Positions 7,843 through 16,066 of a stretch of 64,000 nt of DNA are shown here, piece after piece. This DNA comes from Nisaea sp. (lineage in GTDB: Bacteria; Pseudomonadota; Alphaproteobacteria; Thalassobaculales; Thalassobaculaceae), in contig NZ_JAXMNY010000001.1 of assembly GCF_034670185.1 (NCBI RefSeq), positions 806,001 through 870,000 on the forward strand. Direction: 5' to 3'. Each line of letters starts with the position of its first letter. The first letter of the stretch is position 1. The translations under genes were made by a program, and so were the position numbers. Under the pieces are notes generated by a model. It did no database searches and was not told the origin of the DNA. It saw nothing but the letters and a program-made list of their open reading frames with translations.

Positions 7843-9089
7843 GTGACTGCCGCCCGGGCATGGAATTCGGGCTGGTCCCAGCTACTGGTCTCAAGGATGT
7901 CGCGCAAATGCTCGACCGCATCCCAGACGTCCGTGAACCGGGTATAGAGCGGTGTGAAACCGAACCTCAGAAGATCGGGCGCGCGAAAGTCGCCGATTAC
8001 GCCACGGGCAATCAGGGCCTGCATCACCGGATAGCCGTTTTCATGCGCGAAGGAGACCTGACTGCCGCGTTGGGCGGGATCTCGCGGGCTCGAGAGTGTC
8101 AGGCCGAGACCGGCGCAACGCTCTTCGACCAGGGTGATGAAGCTCTCGGTCATCGCCACTGATATCGCCCGGACCGCATCCATATCGGCACGGGCCCAGA
8201 CGTCCAGCGCCGCATCGAGCGCTGTCATGGCCAGCACCGGCGGCGTGCCACAAAGGAATTTCCCGATCCCGTCCGTCGGCGCGAACCGGTGATCGAAAGC
8301 GAACGGTGCCTTGTGCGAGAACCAGCCGGTCAGGGGCTGGGAGGCATCCTGCTGGTGGCGCGGGGCGACATAGAGGAATGCCGGGGCGCCGGGGCCGCCA
8401 TTCAGGTATTTATAGCCGCACCCAACCGCGAAATCCGCGTTGGCGGTGGCGAGGTTGACCGGAACAGCTCCTGCGGAGTGGGCGAGATCCCAGAGCGTCA
8501 GCGCTCCGATGGCGTGAGCGGCGTCTGTCACGGCCTTCATGTCGTGCATGTAGCCGGTGCGGTAGTTCACATGCGTCAGCATCAGCACGGCAACATTGTC
8601 GGTGAGAGCGCCCGGGAGTTCGGACGGCTCATCGATCAGCCGAAGTTCATGCCGGCCGCCAAGCAATGCAGACAGACCTTCCGCCATATAGAGATCGGTC
8701 GGGAAGTTCGATTTCTCCGAGACGATGACGCAACGGTCCGGCCGAAGTGCCAGCGCGGCGGAGAGGCATTTGAAGAGATTGACCGATGTCGAATCTGCCG
8801 CGACGACGCTATCCGCCTCGGCGCCAATCAGCGTGCCGATCTTGCCGCCGACGCGCGTTGGAAGATCAATCCATCTCGCATCGTTCCAGCTTCGGATCAG
8901 GCCGTTACCCCATTCGTGCGTGACGCACGTGGCAACACGTTCCCGCGCGATACGGGGCAGCGGCCCGAGGGAATTGCCGTCGAGGTAGATCACATCTTCC
9001 GGCAGCTCGAATTCCGCGCGGAACGAGGCGAGGGGATCGGCGGCATCGAAGGCCGCGAAATCTTCCCGGGTCATTTTCGAGTGTGTCAT
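7839..9089 (-). CDS. kynU: Kynureninase
   Basis: 416-residue fold-type I PLP enzyme that cleaves L-kynurenine to anthranilate and L-alanine in oxidative tryptophan breakdown. Visible features are YLDGNSLGPLP near residues 35-45, STSVNLFKCLSAAL near 100-113 (phosphate binding), the PLP-contacting WDLAHSAGAVP near 200 (Asp201, His204), and the Schiff-base lysine in GCGYKYLNGGPGAP (Lys227). Length and motifs match bacterial KynU. It starts 8 bp after the stop of the CoA-transferase gene, implying one transcript. No kynA or kynB gene lies in this window. Confidence 0.93.
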   Translation of the reverse strand: MTHSKMTREDFAAFDAADPLASFRAEFELPEDVIYLDGNSLGPLPRIARERVATCVTHEWGNGLIRSWNDARWIDLPTRVGGKIGTLIGAEADSVVAADSTSVNLFKCLSAALALRPDRCVIVSEKSNFPTDLYMAEGLSALLGGRHELRLIDEPSELPGALTDNVAVLMLTHVNYRTGYMHDMKAVTDAAHAIGALTLWDLAHSAGAVPVNLATANADFAVGCGYKYLNGGPGAPAFLYVAPRHQQDASQPLTGWFSHKAPFAFDHRFAPTDGIGKFLCGTPPVLAMTALDAALDVWARADMDAVRAISVAMTESFITLVEERCAGLGLTLSSPRDPAQRGSQVSFAHENGYPVMQALIARGVIGDFRAPDLLRFGFTPLYTRFTDVWDAVEHLRDILETSSWDQPEFHARAAVT

Positions 9090-9097
9090 GGTGCGGC

Positions 9098-10333
9098 TCA
9101 GCTTGTGTGATCGGGGCCGGCGACGATGCCTTCATCGTGCAACCGCCCGATGGCGCCGCTGTCGAGGCCGAGAAAATCCGCCAGAACCTCATCCGTGTGC
9201 TGTCCCAACTGCGGTGCCGGTGTCGGAACCTCGGAGGCCTGTCCGTAAAAATCAATCGGCGTGTCGGAAGTCGGATAAGTCAGGCCGCTGCCGTGGGTGA
9301 CGGTGCTATAGGGCTTGCCCATTTCCCGGAAGCGCTCGCTCGCGACAGCTTCGCGCACTGTGCGATATGGCTCCCAGCAGACTCCGTTCTGCTTGAAGCG
9401 CGGCGCGAGGGCATCCAGCATCTCCGCCGCGACGGCCCGCTCGACGACAGGATTGATCTTCTCCCTGTATTCGAAGCGCAGCCCTTCATCCTTGGCGAAA
9501 CTCACGCCGGTCTCCGCCTCGATGGTTGCGATTTCCGCTTCAATGCCGAGGGATGTCAGCAAGCCGGTCCATTGCCGGGGCGAAAGGGCGATGAGCATGA
9601 TGTAGTGGCCGTCGCTGGTCCGGAAGTCCCGCCCGAAGGCGCCGAACACGTCATTGCCGTAGCTTGGCCGGTCTTCTTCCTTCGTCATCACTTCGGCGAC
9701 CTGACCGAGGGTGCCGAGAGTAGTGAGCGCGACATCGCCAAGCGGAAGGCGGATTTCGGCGCCTTGACCCGTTTTCTGGCGCTCCCGCTCGGCGGCCAGC
9801 ATGGCGAAAGCCGCGTTGGCACCGGCGATCAGGTCCCAGGCAGGCAGCACATGGTTTACCGGTCGCTTCTCGCCGACCGGACCGGGCTCTCCGGTCATCA
9901 GCGGGAAGCCGGCACCGGCATTGGCCGTGTAGTCGACACCTTGCGTGCCGTCCGCCCAGCCCATGATACGGACTGTGATGATATCCTCGCGCCGTGCTTT
10001 CAATGCCTCATGCGATAGGAAGCCGGCGACTGGGTAGTTGGTGACGAACAGGCCGCGCCCTTCACCGGGGGCGGTTGCAAGCTGCAGAGCAAGCTCCCGG
10101 CCTGCCGGATTGCGCAGATCCAGCGCCACCGACTTCTTGCCCTTGTTCAGGCCCTCCCAGTAAAGGCTGGCGCCGTTTGGGGCCTTCGGCCAACGCCGGT
10201 AATCGAGGCCACCGCCGATGGCATCGAAGCGGATGACCGTCGCGCCCATCTGCAGCATGTTAAGGGTACAGGAGGGGGCGGCGATGAAAGATGCACCCTC
10301 GACGACTGTCAAATCTTGAAGGACCGTGTACAT
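9098..10333 (-). CDS. Family III CoA-transferase (CaiB/BaiF type)
   Basis: 411 residues. The family's catalytic Asp is in WDLIAG (Asp167, equivalent to Asp169 of formyl-CoA transferase). The N-terminal LTVVEGASFIAAPSCTLNML and the segment KKSVALDLRNPAGRE are typical. These enzymes move CoA between carboxylic acids without ATP. It is the first gene of an operon with kynureninase and is divergent from the YaiI/YqxD gene. Pairing with kynU suggests a role in handling anthranilate or another aromatic or keto acid as a CoA thioester, but the substrate is an inference. Confidence 0.88.
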   Translation of the reverse strand: MYTVLQDLTVVEGASFIAAPSCTLNMLQMGATVIRFDAIGGGLDYRRWPKAPNGASLYWEGLNKGKKSVALDLRNPAGRELALQLATAPGEGRGLFVTNYPVAGFLSHEALKARREDIITVRIMGWADGTQGVDYTANAGAGFPLMTGEPGPVGEKRPVNHVLPAWDLIAGANAAFAMLAAERERQKTGQGAEIRLPLGDVALTTLGTLGQVAEVMTKEEDRPSYGNDVFGAFGRDFRTSDGHYIMLIALSPRQWTGLLTSLGIEAEIATIEAETGVSFAKDEGLRFEYREKINPVVERAVAAEMLDALAPRFKQNGVCWEPYRTVREAVASERFREMGKPYSTVTHGSGLTYPTSDTPIDFYGQASEVPTPAPQLGQHTDEVLADFLGLDSGAIGRLHDEGIVAGPDHTS

Positions 10334-10425
10334 CCGTGTTTCTTGGCCAGCTTAATGTTGAATGCGATCAGGTTGGGCTCGGAACCTAGCATGGTTGTTC
10401 GTCTGCAAAAGGGGCAAAGCACGCA

Positions 10426-10863
10426 ATGAAGTCTGTCTATGTCGACGCTGATGCCTGCCCGGTGAAAAACGAGATCCTGTCGATTGCCGATCGGCACGAC
10501 ATCAAGGTTTACGTGGTGAGCAATCGCGGTTTCCGGACCGGCGACCGGGCGAATGTTCAGAACATTCTCGTCTCCGACAAGTTCGATGCGGCGGATGACT
10601 GGATCGTGGGCAAGGTGGCGGCGGGCGATATCGTCATCACCGGCGATATTCCTCTGGCGCACCGGGTGATCGAGAGCGGCGCGAAGGCAATCGGCCATTC
10701 CGGCAAGGAGTTCACCGAGGCGGGAATCGGCATGGCTATGGCGATGCGGGACCTGATGTCCGACCTCCGTGCCATGGGGGAAGTCTCCGGTGGTGGTGGC
10801 GCCTTTTCCAAAAGAGACCGGGAAACCTTCATTCGTGAGCTGGAACGGCTGATCCGCGAGTGA
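10426..10863 (+). CDS. YaiI/YqxD family protein (DUF188)
   Basis: 145 residues matching the conserved YaiI/YqxD family: the opening VYVDADACPVKNEILSIADR, a mid-protein VSDKFDAADDWIVGKVAAGDIVITGDIPLA, and the late conserved GGGAFSKRDRETF. The family has a PIN-like or NYN-like fold and no firmly assigned activity. ATG at 10426 has AAGGGG upstream. It is divergent from the CoA-transferase operon and stands alone. A GC-rich inverted repeat without a T-run (10870-10893) follows the stop, then the cobalamin riboswitch begins. Confidence 0.9.
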   Translation: MKSVYVDADACPVKNEILSIADRHDIKVYVVSNRGFRTGDRANVQNILVSDKFDAADDWIVGKVAAGDIVITGDIPLAHRVIESGAKAIGHSGKEFTEAGIGMAMAMRDLMSDLRAMGEVSGGGGAFSKRDRETFIRELERLIRE

Positions 10864-10910
10864 TTTTCCGCCTGCTGCCTTGACACAGCAGGCCGCAAAG
10901 ACGAGCCTTT

Positions 10911-11086
10911 CAGCGTTGGTGTCCTTCGGGACAAAAGGGAATCCGGTGCGCGGCTTTATCGCCGCAAGTCCGGGACTGCCCCCGCAACTGTAACCGGCAA
11001 GATCCGACCGGTATGCCACTGGCCCTGATGGGCTGGGAAGGCGGCGCGGATCGAAGAGCCGGGAGTCAGGAAACCTGCCAACGCTG
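10911..11086 (+). promoter_or_regulatory. Cobalamin (adenosylcobalamin) riboswitch
   Basis: All landmark parts of the AdoCbl aptamer are present in order. The closing stem P1 is CAGCGTTGG (10911-10919) pairing with CCAACGCTG (11078-11086). It is followed by GGGAATCCGGTGCG, then the core GGGACTGCCCCCGCAACTGTAACCGG split over 10971-10997, then GCCACTGG near 11016, and finally the B12 box GAGTCAGGAAACCTGCC at 11063-11079. After P1 come a short T5 and a GGAGGAGG ribosome-binding site in front of an 88-codon gene at 11130. This spacing fits control of translation initiation or of transcript elongation. B12 normally represses such transcripts. Confidence 0.95.
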
Positions 11087-11129
11087 TGTCCATTTTTAAC
11101 CCGGGCGGGGTGTACCGGAGGAGGTTTAG

Positions 11130-11396
11130 ATGTCCCGATTATTCGCCCAAACTCTCCCCGACGATTCGGAAAAAGAGCCGGATCGTGAGCTGGCAACCCT
11201 GATCCTGACGCTTCTGAGCGTTGCCGAGGATGACAAAACCCTCTCGCAATCCCTCTCCATGGTGCGGGCCGAGACCTCGAAAGAGGATTTCGACGGCGGC
11301 ATGCAGGAGGCGGCGCGGCGCATTGGAGCGCTGTTCGGTGCCGCACAGCGTCTGGAACTGACCGAGAGAATTTCCATAAACAGATTACCCGTCTGA
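11130..11396 (+). CDS. Unrecognised 88-residue protein behind the cobalamin riboswitch
   Basis: Small soluble, acidic N-terminal protein, apparently mostly helical, starting MSRLFAQTLPDDSEKEPDRE and containing LATLILTLLSVAEDD and EAARRIGALFGAAQRLELTE. The CCGGAGGAGGTTTAG leader is one of the strongest ribosome-binding sites in the window, which argues that the gene is real. No cysteines, histidine clusters, signal peptide or membrane segments are visible, so it is neither a CbtB-like metal protein nor a transporter component. I do not recognise the family. It lies about 43 bp downstream of the riboswitch and 62 bp before the FAD oxidase gene, so both may be in the B12-responsive transcript. 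Confidence 0.75.
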   Translation: MSRLFAQTLPDDSEKEPDRELATLILTLLSVAEDDKTLSQSLSMVRAETSKEDFDGGMQEAARRIGALFGAAQRLELTERISINRLPV

Positions 11397-11458
11397 TTGG
11401 CGCTTTCCTTGTTCGCTGATAGCCTCCCGCCTGAAATCATCTCAACGGGAGAGAGTGG

Positions 11459-12895
11459 GTGAACGATCAGACGCCCCAGTCCATCGATGCCGCGCTTACG
11501 GAAATCCGGTCCATTCTGGGGCCGAAGGGCTGGCTGGAAGATTCGAACGACACGCTGAAATACCGTACCGACTGGCGCGGCACGCCGACCGGCGACGCTC
11601 TCGGCGTTGCCCGCCCGGCCTCGACGGAGGAAACGGCGGCGGTTGTGCGTGCGGCGGCGAAGGCGGAGATCGCCATCGTGCCCCAGGGCGGCAATACCGG
11701 CCTTGCCATCGGCTCGATCCCGACCGAGCCGCGTCCGACCATCGTTGTCTCGACTGACCGGCTCACGGCCGTGCGTTCCCTCGATCCCGAGAATTACGCG
11801 ATGATCGCGGAAGCCGGGTGCGTGATCCAGAACATGCAGGCGGTTGCCGCGGACGCGGGGCGGCTGTTCCCGCTCTCGCTCTCGTCGGAAGGCTCCAGCA
11901 CGATTGGCGGCACGCTCTCCACCAATGCCGGTGGCAACAACACGATCAAATACGGCAATACCCGGGAGCAGATCCTCGGTATCGAGGCCGTGCTGCCGGA
12001 CGGCTCCGTGTTCGACGGGCTGGAAACGCTGCGCAAGAACAATACCGGCTATGACATGAAGCAGATGTTCATTGGCGCCGAAGGCACATTGGGGATCGTC
12101 ACTGCTGCGGCTTTCCGTTTGATGCCGCTGCCGCGCGTGCGTGAGACCGCGATGCTGGCAGTACCATCTCCGCATGAGGCACAGCATCTTCTGGCGAGCG
12201 CGCGAGAGCTGTCCGGCGACACGATCCTCGCATTCGAGATTATGCCGCGTGCCGCTTTCGACTTGGTCGTGAAGCAAATTGAGGGGATCACCGATCCGCT
12301 GTCCGCTGCGTCTCCCTGGTACGTGCTGCTGGAGATGGCAACACCGTCCCCGCTGGATGATCTCCGCGCCAAGCTGGAAGCGATCTTCGAAGACGCTATG
12401 GAGAAAGGCTGGGTGACTGACGGTGTAATCGCCGAGAGCGAAGGGCAGCGCCGGGATTTGTGGCGGATTCGGGAAGAGCAGGCAGAAGCCGGGCGTCGCG
12501 ACGGTCGCCCGCGTATGGCCGGCGATATCTCGGTCCCTGTTTCCAAGGTGGCGACCTTCATCGATCAGTCGCAGGCCGCGTTAAGCGCGTATGTGCCGGG
12601 TCTGACTTTCAACTGCTTCGGCCATATGGGGGACGGCAATATCCATTACACGGCCCGTAAGCCGGCAAGCATGAGCGACGAGGAGTGGGAGGTTAAGCGC
12701 CCCGGTCTCTCCGAGCGCATGTACGAAAGCACGGTCGCGCTTGGCGGCAGCATCTCCGCCGAGCACGGCATCGGCTCGGAAAAGCTTCCGTATCTGATCA
12801 AATACGGCTCGCCCTCGAAAATTGCACTGATGCAGGCGGTCAAGAAGGCGATCGATCCGAAAGGGATCATGAATCCGGGCAAGGTTGTGCCCTGA
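11459..12895 (+). CDS. FAD-binding oxidase of the D-2-hydroxyacid dehydrogenase / GlcD type
   Basis: 478 residues of the vanillyl-alcohol-oxidase/PCMH flavoprotein family. The FAD-binding domain contains IAIVPQGGNTGLAIG near residue 72 and the SLGLS-like LSSEGSSTIGGTLSTNAGG near 140. The C-terminal FAD-oxidase domain contains NCFGHMGDGNIHY near 382 and ends SAEHGIGSEKLPY...DPKGIMNPGKVV. This architecture fits D-lactate, D-2-hydroxyglutarate or glycolate oxidation, passing electrons to an acceptor or cytochrome. GTG start with GGGAGAG upstream. No glcE/glcF partners are adjacent, so a single-subunit D2HGDH-like enzyme is the better reading. It may be read from the cobalamin-riboswitch transcript. 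Confidence 0.88.
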   Translation: MNDQTPQSIDAALTEIRSILGPKGWLEDSNDTLKYRTDWRGTPTGDALGVARPASTEETAAVVRAAAKAEIAIVPQGGNTGLAIGSIPTEPRPTIVVSTDRLTAVRSLDPENYAMIAEAGCVIQNMQAVAADAGRLFPLSLSSEGSSTIGGTLSTNAGGNNTIKYGNTREQILGIEAVLPDGSVFDGLETLRKNNTGYDMKQMFIGAEGTLGIVTAAAFRLMPLPRVRETAMLAVPSPHEAQHLLASARELSGDTILAFEIMPRAAFDLVVKQIEGITDPLSAASPWYVLLEMATPSPLDDLRAKLEAIFEDAMEKGWVTDGVIAESEGQRRDLWRIREEQAEAGRRDGRPRMAGDISVPVSKVATFIDQSQAALSAYVPGLTFNCFGHMGDGNIHYTARKPASMSDEEWEVKRPGLSERMYESTVALGGSISAEHGIGSEKLPYLIKYGSPSKIALMQAVKKAIDPKGIMNPGKVVP

Positions 12896-12898
12896 CCC

Positions 12899-13729
12899 CT
12901 ACTTGATCCCGGCCCGCATGAAACTCTGAACGAATTGCCGCTGGAACAGCAGGAAGGCAATCAGCAGCGGGCCGGAGGTCATCAGCGTTGCGGCGGTGAT
13001 GACGGCCCAGTCGATGCCCTGATCGGTCGATGAAAAGACGCTGAGGCCAACCGTCACCGGGCGTGTGTCTACCGAGTTGGTGATGATCAACGGCCACAGG
13101 AAGTTGTTCCAGTGATGGCTGACCGAGACCAGCCCGTAGGCGAGGTAGGTCGGCTTGGCCAGTGGCACATAGACTTTCATCAGAATGGTGAAGAACCCGG
13201 CACCCTCGACCCTTGCCGCGTCGTCCAGCTCTTTAGGGATGGTCTTGAAGGTCTGGCGCAGCAGGAAGATCCCGAAGCCGGATGCCATATAAGGCAGGCC
13301 GATGGCGATGATGGTGTCGACCAGACCGAGAAACCGCATGGTCCGGTAATTCTCGACAATCAGAATATCCGGCATCACCAGAAGCTGCAGCAGAACCAGC
13401 ACGAAGACGGTGTCCCGCCCGCGAAAATCGAACCGGGCGAAGGCGAAGGCCGCAAGGGTGCAGAGCACGAACTGGCCGATCAGGATCGACGTCACCAACA
13501 ACACCGTATTGAGGAAATAGCGGGCGAATGGCGCGGCGTTCCAGGCCGCGACGAAATTCTTCAGCGTCAGTGGCGCTGTCAGCACGAACCGGGTGGAGAA
13601 TTCGGTCGGGTGAAACGCTGTCCAAACGGCGTAGATCAGCGGGGCGAACCAGACGAGGGCGAGTGCCCATGCGGCTGTTGTGTTCAGCGCCCGGTCATAG
13701 TCCAAGCGGAAGGCTCTGGCGGCGCTCAT
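12899..13729 (-). CDS. ugpE: ABC importer permease, UgpE type
   Basis: 276 residues, about six membrane segments, with the inner-membrane-component loop EAA-like segment KELDDAARVEGAGFFTILMKVYVPLAKP near residues 165-190. It resembles UgpE/MalG-type carbohydrate permeases and ends QFVQSFMRAGIK, a typical UgpE-family tail (the family often ends GAVKG or GIKG). It overlaps the upstream ugpA-like stop in an ATGA junction, pointing to translational coupling. It is the last gene of the importer operon and converges on the FAD oxidase gene with 3 bp between them. Confidence 0.85.
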   Translation of the reverse strand: MSAARAFRLDYDRALNTTAAWALALVWFAPLIYAVWTAFHPTEFSTRFVLTAPLTLKNFVAAWNAAPFARYFLNTVLLVTSILIGQFVLCTLAAFAFARFDFRGRDTVFVLVLLQLLVMPDILIVENYRTMRFLGLVDTIIAIGLPYMASGFGIFLLRQTFKTIPKELDDAARVEGAGFFTILMKVYVPLAKPTYLAYGLVSVSHHWNNFLWPLIITNSVDTRPVTVGLSVFSSTDQGIDWAVITAATLMTSGPLLIAFLLFQRQFVQSFMRAGIK

Positions 13730-14607
13730 CGGTAATGCACCCGTTTGTCGAGAAGCAGGAACTGGCCTATGGCCACGGCGAACAGGATCAGCAGCAGGAC
13801 GACTGTCAGGGTCGAGGCATAGGCTGTGTCCCAGAACCGGAATGCAGTCTCATAGATGTAGAACAGCAGCAGAGAGCTGGCATTGTCCGGGCCGCCTTCC
13901 GTCATGATGAAGATATGATCGACCAGCCGGAACGAGTTGATGATGGCGTTCACCGAGACGAACAGGGTGGTCGGCATCAGCAGCGGGAAGGTGATGCGGC
14001 GGAAGAAGTACCAGCGCCCGGCGCCTTCTATGGCGGCAGCTTCCCGGAGCGATGCAGGGATGGTCTGAAGCGCGGCCAGATAGAAAATCATGAAGAAGCC
14101 GGCTTCTTTCCAGATCGTCACCACGATGACGGCATTCAGCGCGCTTTCCGGATCGCCCAGCCAGTTCTGCTGCGCAAATCCGAAGGCGCCACGAATCTGG
14201 TCGATCAGGCCGAAGCCGGGCGTGTAGAAAAACATCCAGATATTGGCGACAGCGATCAGCGGCAGCACGGTCGGGGTGAAATAGGCCATGCGGACGAAGG
14301 ACCGGCCCTTCAGCTTGCTGTCGACCCAGAGCGCCATGGCGATCGCTATGCCGATAGAGAGCGGGATGGTGACAAGCGCGTACCAGAGATTGTTCACCAG
14401 CACGATCCAGAACGTGTCGTCCGCGATCAGCGTCTGGTAATTCTCGAGACCGACGAACTTCGCTGGGCGTTTGCCGCGCGGCGTGGAGAAGAAGCTGTGG
14501 AAGAGGGTGACAGCAGCCGGATAGTGGGTGAAGGCAATCAGCAGGATCATGGCCGGACTGAGGAACAGCCAGGCCTGGATCCAGGTTCTTTTTGCTGTGG
14601 GGCCCAT
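13726..14607 (-). CDS. ugpA: ABC importer permease, UgpA type
   Basis: 293 residues, six predicted membrane helices, starting MGPTAKRTWIQAWLFLSPAM. The EAA loop is IPASLREAAAIEGAGRWYFF near residues 187-206. It pairs with the UgpE-type permease to form the membrane channel of a sn-glycerol-3-phosphate-like or sugar importer. It lies 71 bp downstream of the binding-protein gene, and that gap holds a terminator-like hairpin, which would lower permease expression relative to the binding protein. Confidence 0.85.
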   Translation of the reverse strand: MGPTAKRTWIQAWLFLSPAMILLIAFTHYPAAVTLFHSFFSTPRGKRPAKFVGLENYQTLIADDTFWIVLVNNLWYALVTIPLSIGIAIAMALWVDSKLKGRSFVRMAYFTPTVLPLIAVANIWMFFYTPGFGLIDQIRGAFGFAQQNWLGDPESALNAVIVVTIWKEAGFFMIFYLAALQTIPASLREAAAIEGAGRWYFFRRITFPLLMPTTLFVSVNAIINSFRLVDHIFIMTEGGPDNASSLLLFYIYETAFRFWDTAYASTLTVVLLLILFAVAIGQFLLLDKRVHYR

Positions 14608-14631
14608 GGCGCGCGGTACTTTCAGTGGTCG

Positions 14632-14670
14632 AAAAAAGACCGGCGGCAGGCCAAGGCCCGCCGCCGGGTC
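14632..14670 (-). terminator. Terminator-like hairpin between ugpB- and ugpA-type genes
   Basis: Read on the minus strand, a GC-rich stem (CGGCGGC at 14660-14666 pairing with GCCGCCG at 14641-14647, extended inward with one mismatch) is followed by six T residues (14632-14637). It lies in the 71-bp gap after the binding-protein gene. It looks like an intrinsic terminator, but because the permease genes follow directly it more likely acts as a partial terminator or 3' stabiliser. Confidence 0.75.
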
Positions 14671-14678
14671 CCGGAGTT

Positions 14679-15965
14679 TTAGCGGTAGTCCTTGAGGATC
14701 TTGTCCGCCTTCTGCTGCGCATCGTTCATTGCTTCTTCCGGCGAGGATTTGCCGGTAATGGCGGCTTCGAGACCGTCATTGAAGATGCTCGTAATGCGCT
14801 GGTTCTGGTAGGTGGAGAGCTCGGCAACCGCATATTCGAGCTGGTTGCGGGCGACCAGTGCCGGCGGGAAGTCGGCGACATAGGCTTTCATTTCGGCGGT
14901 TTCCCAGGCATCGGCACGCGGCGCGACATAGCCGGTCGCGATGGACCATTTGGCGGCCTGCTTCGGTGCGGTGATCCACTTGATGAAGTCGAGCGAAGCG
15001 GCCTTCTGATCGTCCGTGGAGTCCTTGAAGATGTAGAAGTTTCCGCCACCGGTCGGCGCGCCGCGGCGCTTGTTGGCCGGAAGCATGGCGACACCGAAAT
15101 CGAACGGCGCGTTGGTGCGGACGTTCGTCAGGTTACCCGTGGAGGTCCACATGATGGCGGACTCGCCCTCGAAAAAGGCCTTCGGGGTGGCGCCCCACTC
15201 GATGATGCCCGGGGCCATGACCTTATGCTTGGCGCTGAGATCGACGAGATACTGCAGGGCTTCGATCACCTTCGGGTCGGCGAAGTTGGTCTTGTTGCCG
15301 TCGCTGTTGGCCAGAATGACGTCATTCTCGGTGGTCAGACCCTGGAACAGCCAGTAGGGGAAGCCGGAGCTCGGGATACGCACGCCCCACTGGGTAACGT
15401 TGCCGGAGGCATCCTTGACGGTCAGCTTCTTGCCGAACTCGACCAGTTCCTTCCAGGTCGCCGGCGGGGTGTTCGGATCGAGACCGGCTTTTTTGAACGC
15501 TTCCTTGTTCCAGTACATGACCGGAGTGGAGCGCTGGAACGGAATGCCGTAGGTTTTGCCGCCGGTCTGGCTGTTTTCCATGAAGGCCGGATAGAAGGCT
15601 TTCAGCCAGGCTTTGTCTTCGTCGGTCTTGATCAGATCGTCGAAGGCAACGATGGCGTCTTCCTCAATCAGGGTGAACATGTCGACAGAGAGGATCACGG
15701 AAAGCTGCGGAGGCTGGCCGCCGCGTGCCGCCGTCAAAGCCTTTGTGACGGTGTTCTGGTAGCTGCCGGCGTAGACGGCATCGATTTTCACGTCCGGATG
15801 GGCCGCTGCATATTCGCTTGTCAGGGCTTCAATCGTGTCCGCCGCCTTGCCGCCGACGGCGACGGGGAAGAAGAACTGCAGGTCGACGGCCTGGGCCGTG
15901 CCGGCGAGGGAGAGCGACATCGCAGCCGCGACAGCGCCGATCCCAAGTTTTTTCGTGAAGTGCAT
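14679..15965 (-). CDS. ugpB: ABC importer substrate-binding protein, UgpB-like
   Basis: 428 residues, family 1 extracellular solute-binding protein. A Sec signal peptide (KKLGIGAVAAAMSLSLAGTAQA, cleaved after about residue 26) directs it to the periplasm. Mature motifs include TSEYAAAHPDVKIDAVYAGSY, YGIPFQRSTPVMYWNKEAFKKAG and AFFEGESAIMWTSTGNL, close to UgpB. ATG at 15963-15965 follows AGAGGA. A GlpR-like regulator and TTCG-core operator sites upstream also favour glycerol-3-phosphate, a glycerophosphodiester or a polyol. The ligand is not proven. Confidence 0.82.
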   Translation of the reverse strand: MHFTKKLGIGAVAAAMSLSLAGTAQAVDLQFFFPVAVGGKAADTIEALTSEYAAAHPDVKIDAVYAGSYQNTVTKALTAARGGQPPQLSVILSVDMFTLIEEDAIVAFDDLIKTDEDKAWLKAFYPAFMENSQTGGKTYGIPFQRSTPVMYWNKEAFKKAGLDPNTPPATWKELVEFGKKLTVKDASGNVTQWGVRIPSSGFPYWLFQGLTTENDVILANSDGNKTNFADPKVIEALQYLVDLSAKHKVMAPGIIEWGATPKAFFEGESAIMWTSTGNLTNVRTNAPFDFGVAMLPANKRRGAPTGGGNFYIFKDSTDDQKAASLDFIKWITAPKQAAKWSIATGYVAPRADAWETAEMKAYVADFPPALVARNQLEYAVAELSTYQNQRITSIFNDGLEAAITGKSSPEEAMNDAQQKADKILKDYR

Positions 15966-16066
15966 CGCTTTCAAGTCCTCTCGTCTGAACTGATTTCCGG
16001 GCGCAACCCGCCCGGCATGCTCCGGGGCCCGGTGTAACGGGCACCATTTCCTGGTCAGTGCGTGCG

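Noticed and set aside
10870..10893. GCCTGCTG/CAGCAGGC inverted repeat after the YaiI/YqxD gene as a terminator
   Set aside because: No T-run on either strand; it may help end the transcript but cannot be called an intrinsic terminator.
13528..16037. Two long plus-strand frames (384 and 481 codons) opposite the Ugp-type genes
   Set aside because: Rich in Arg, Gly, Asp and Glu as expected for antisense frames in GC-rich DNA; the minus-strand genes have full family motifs.
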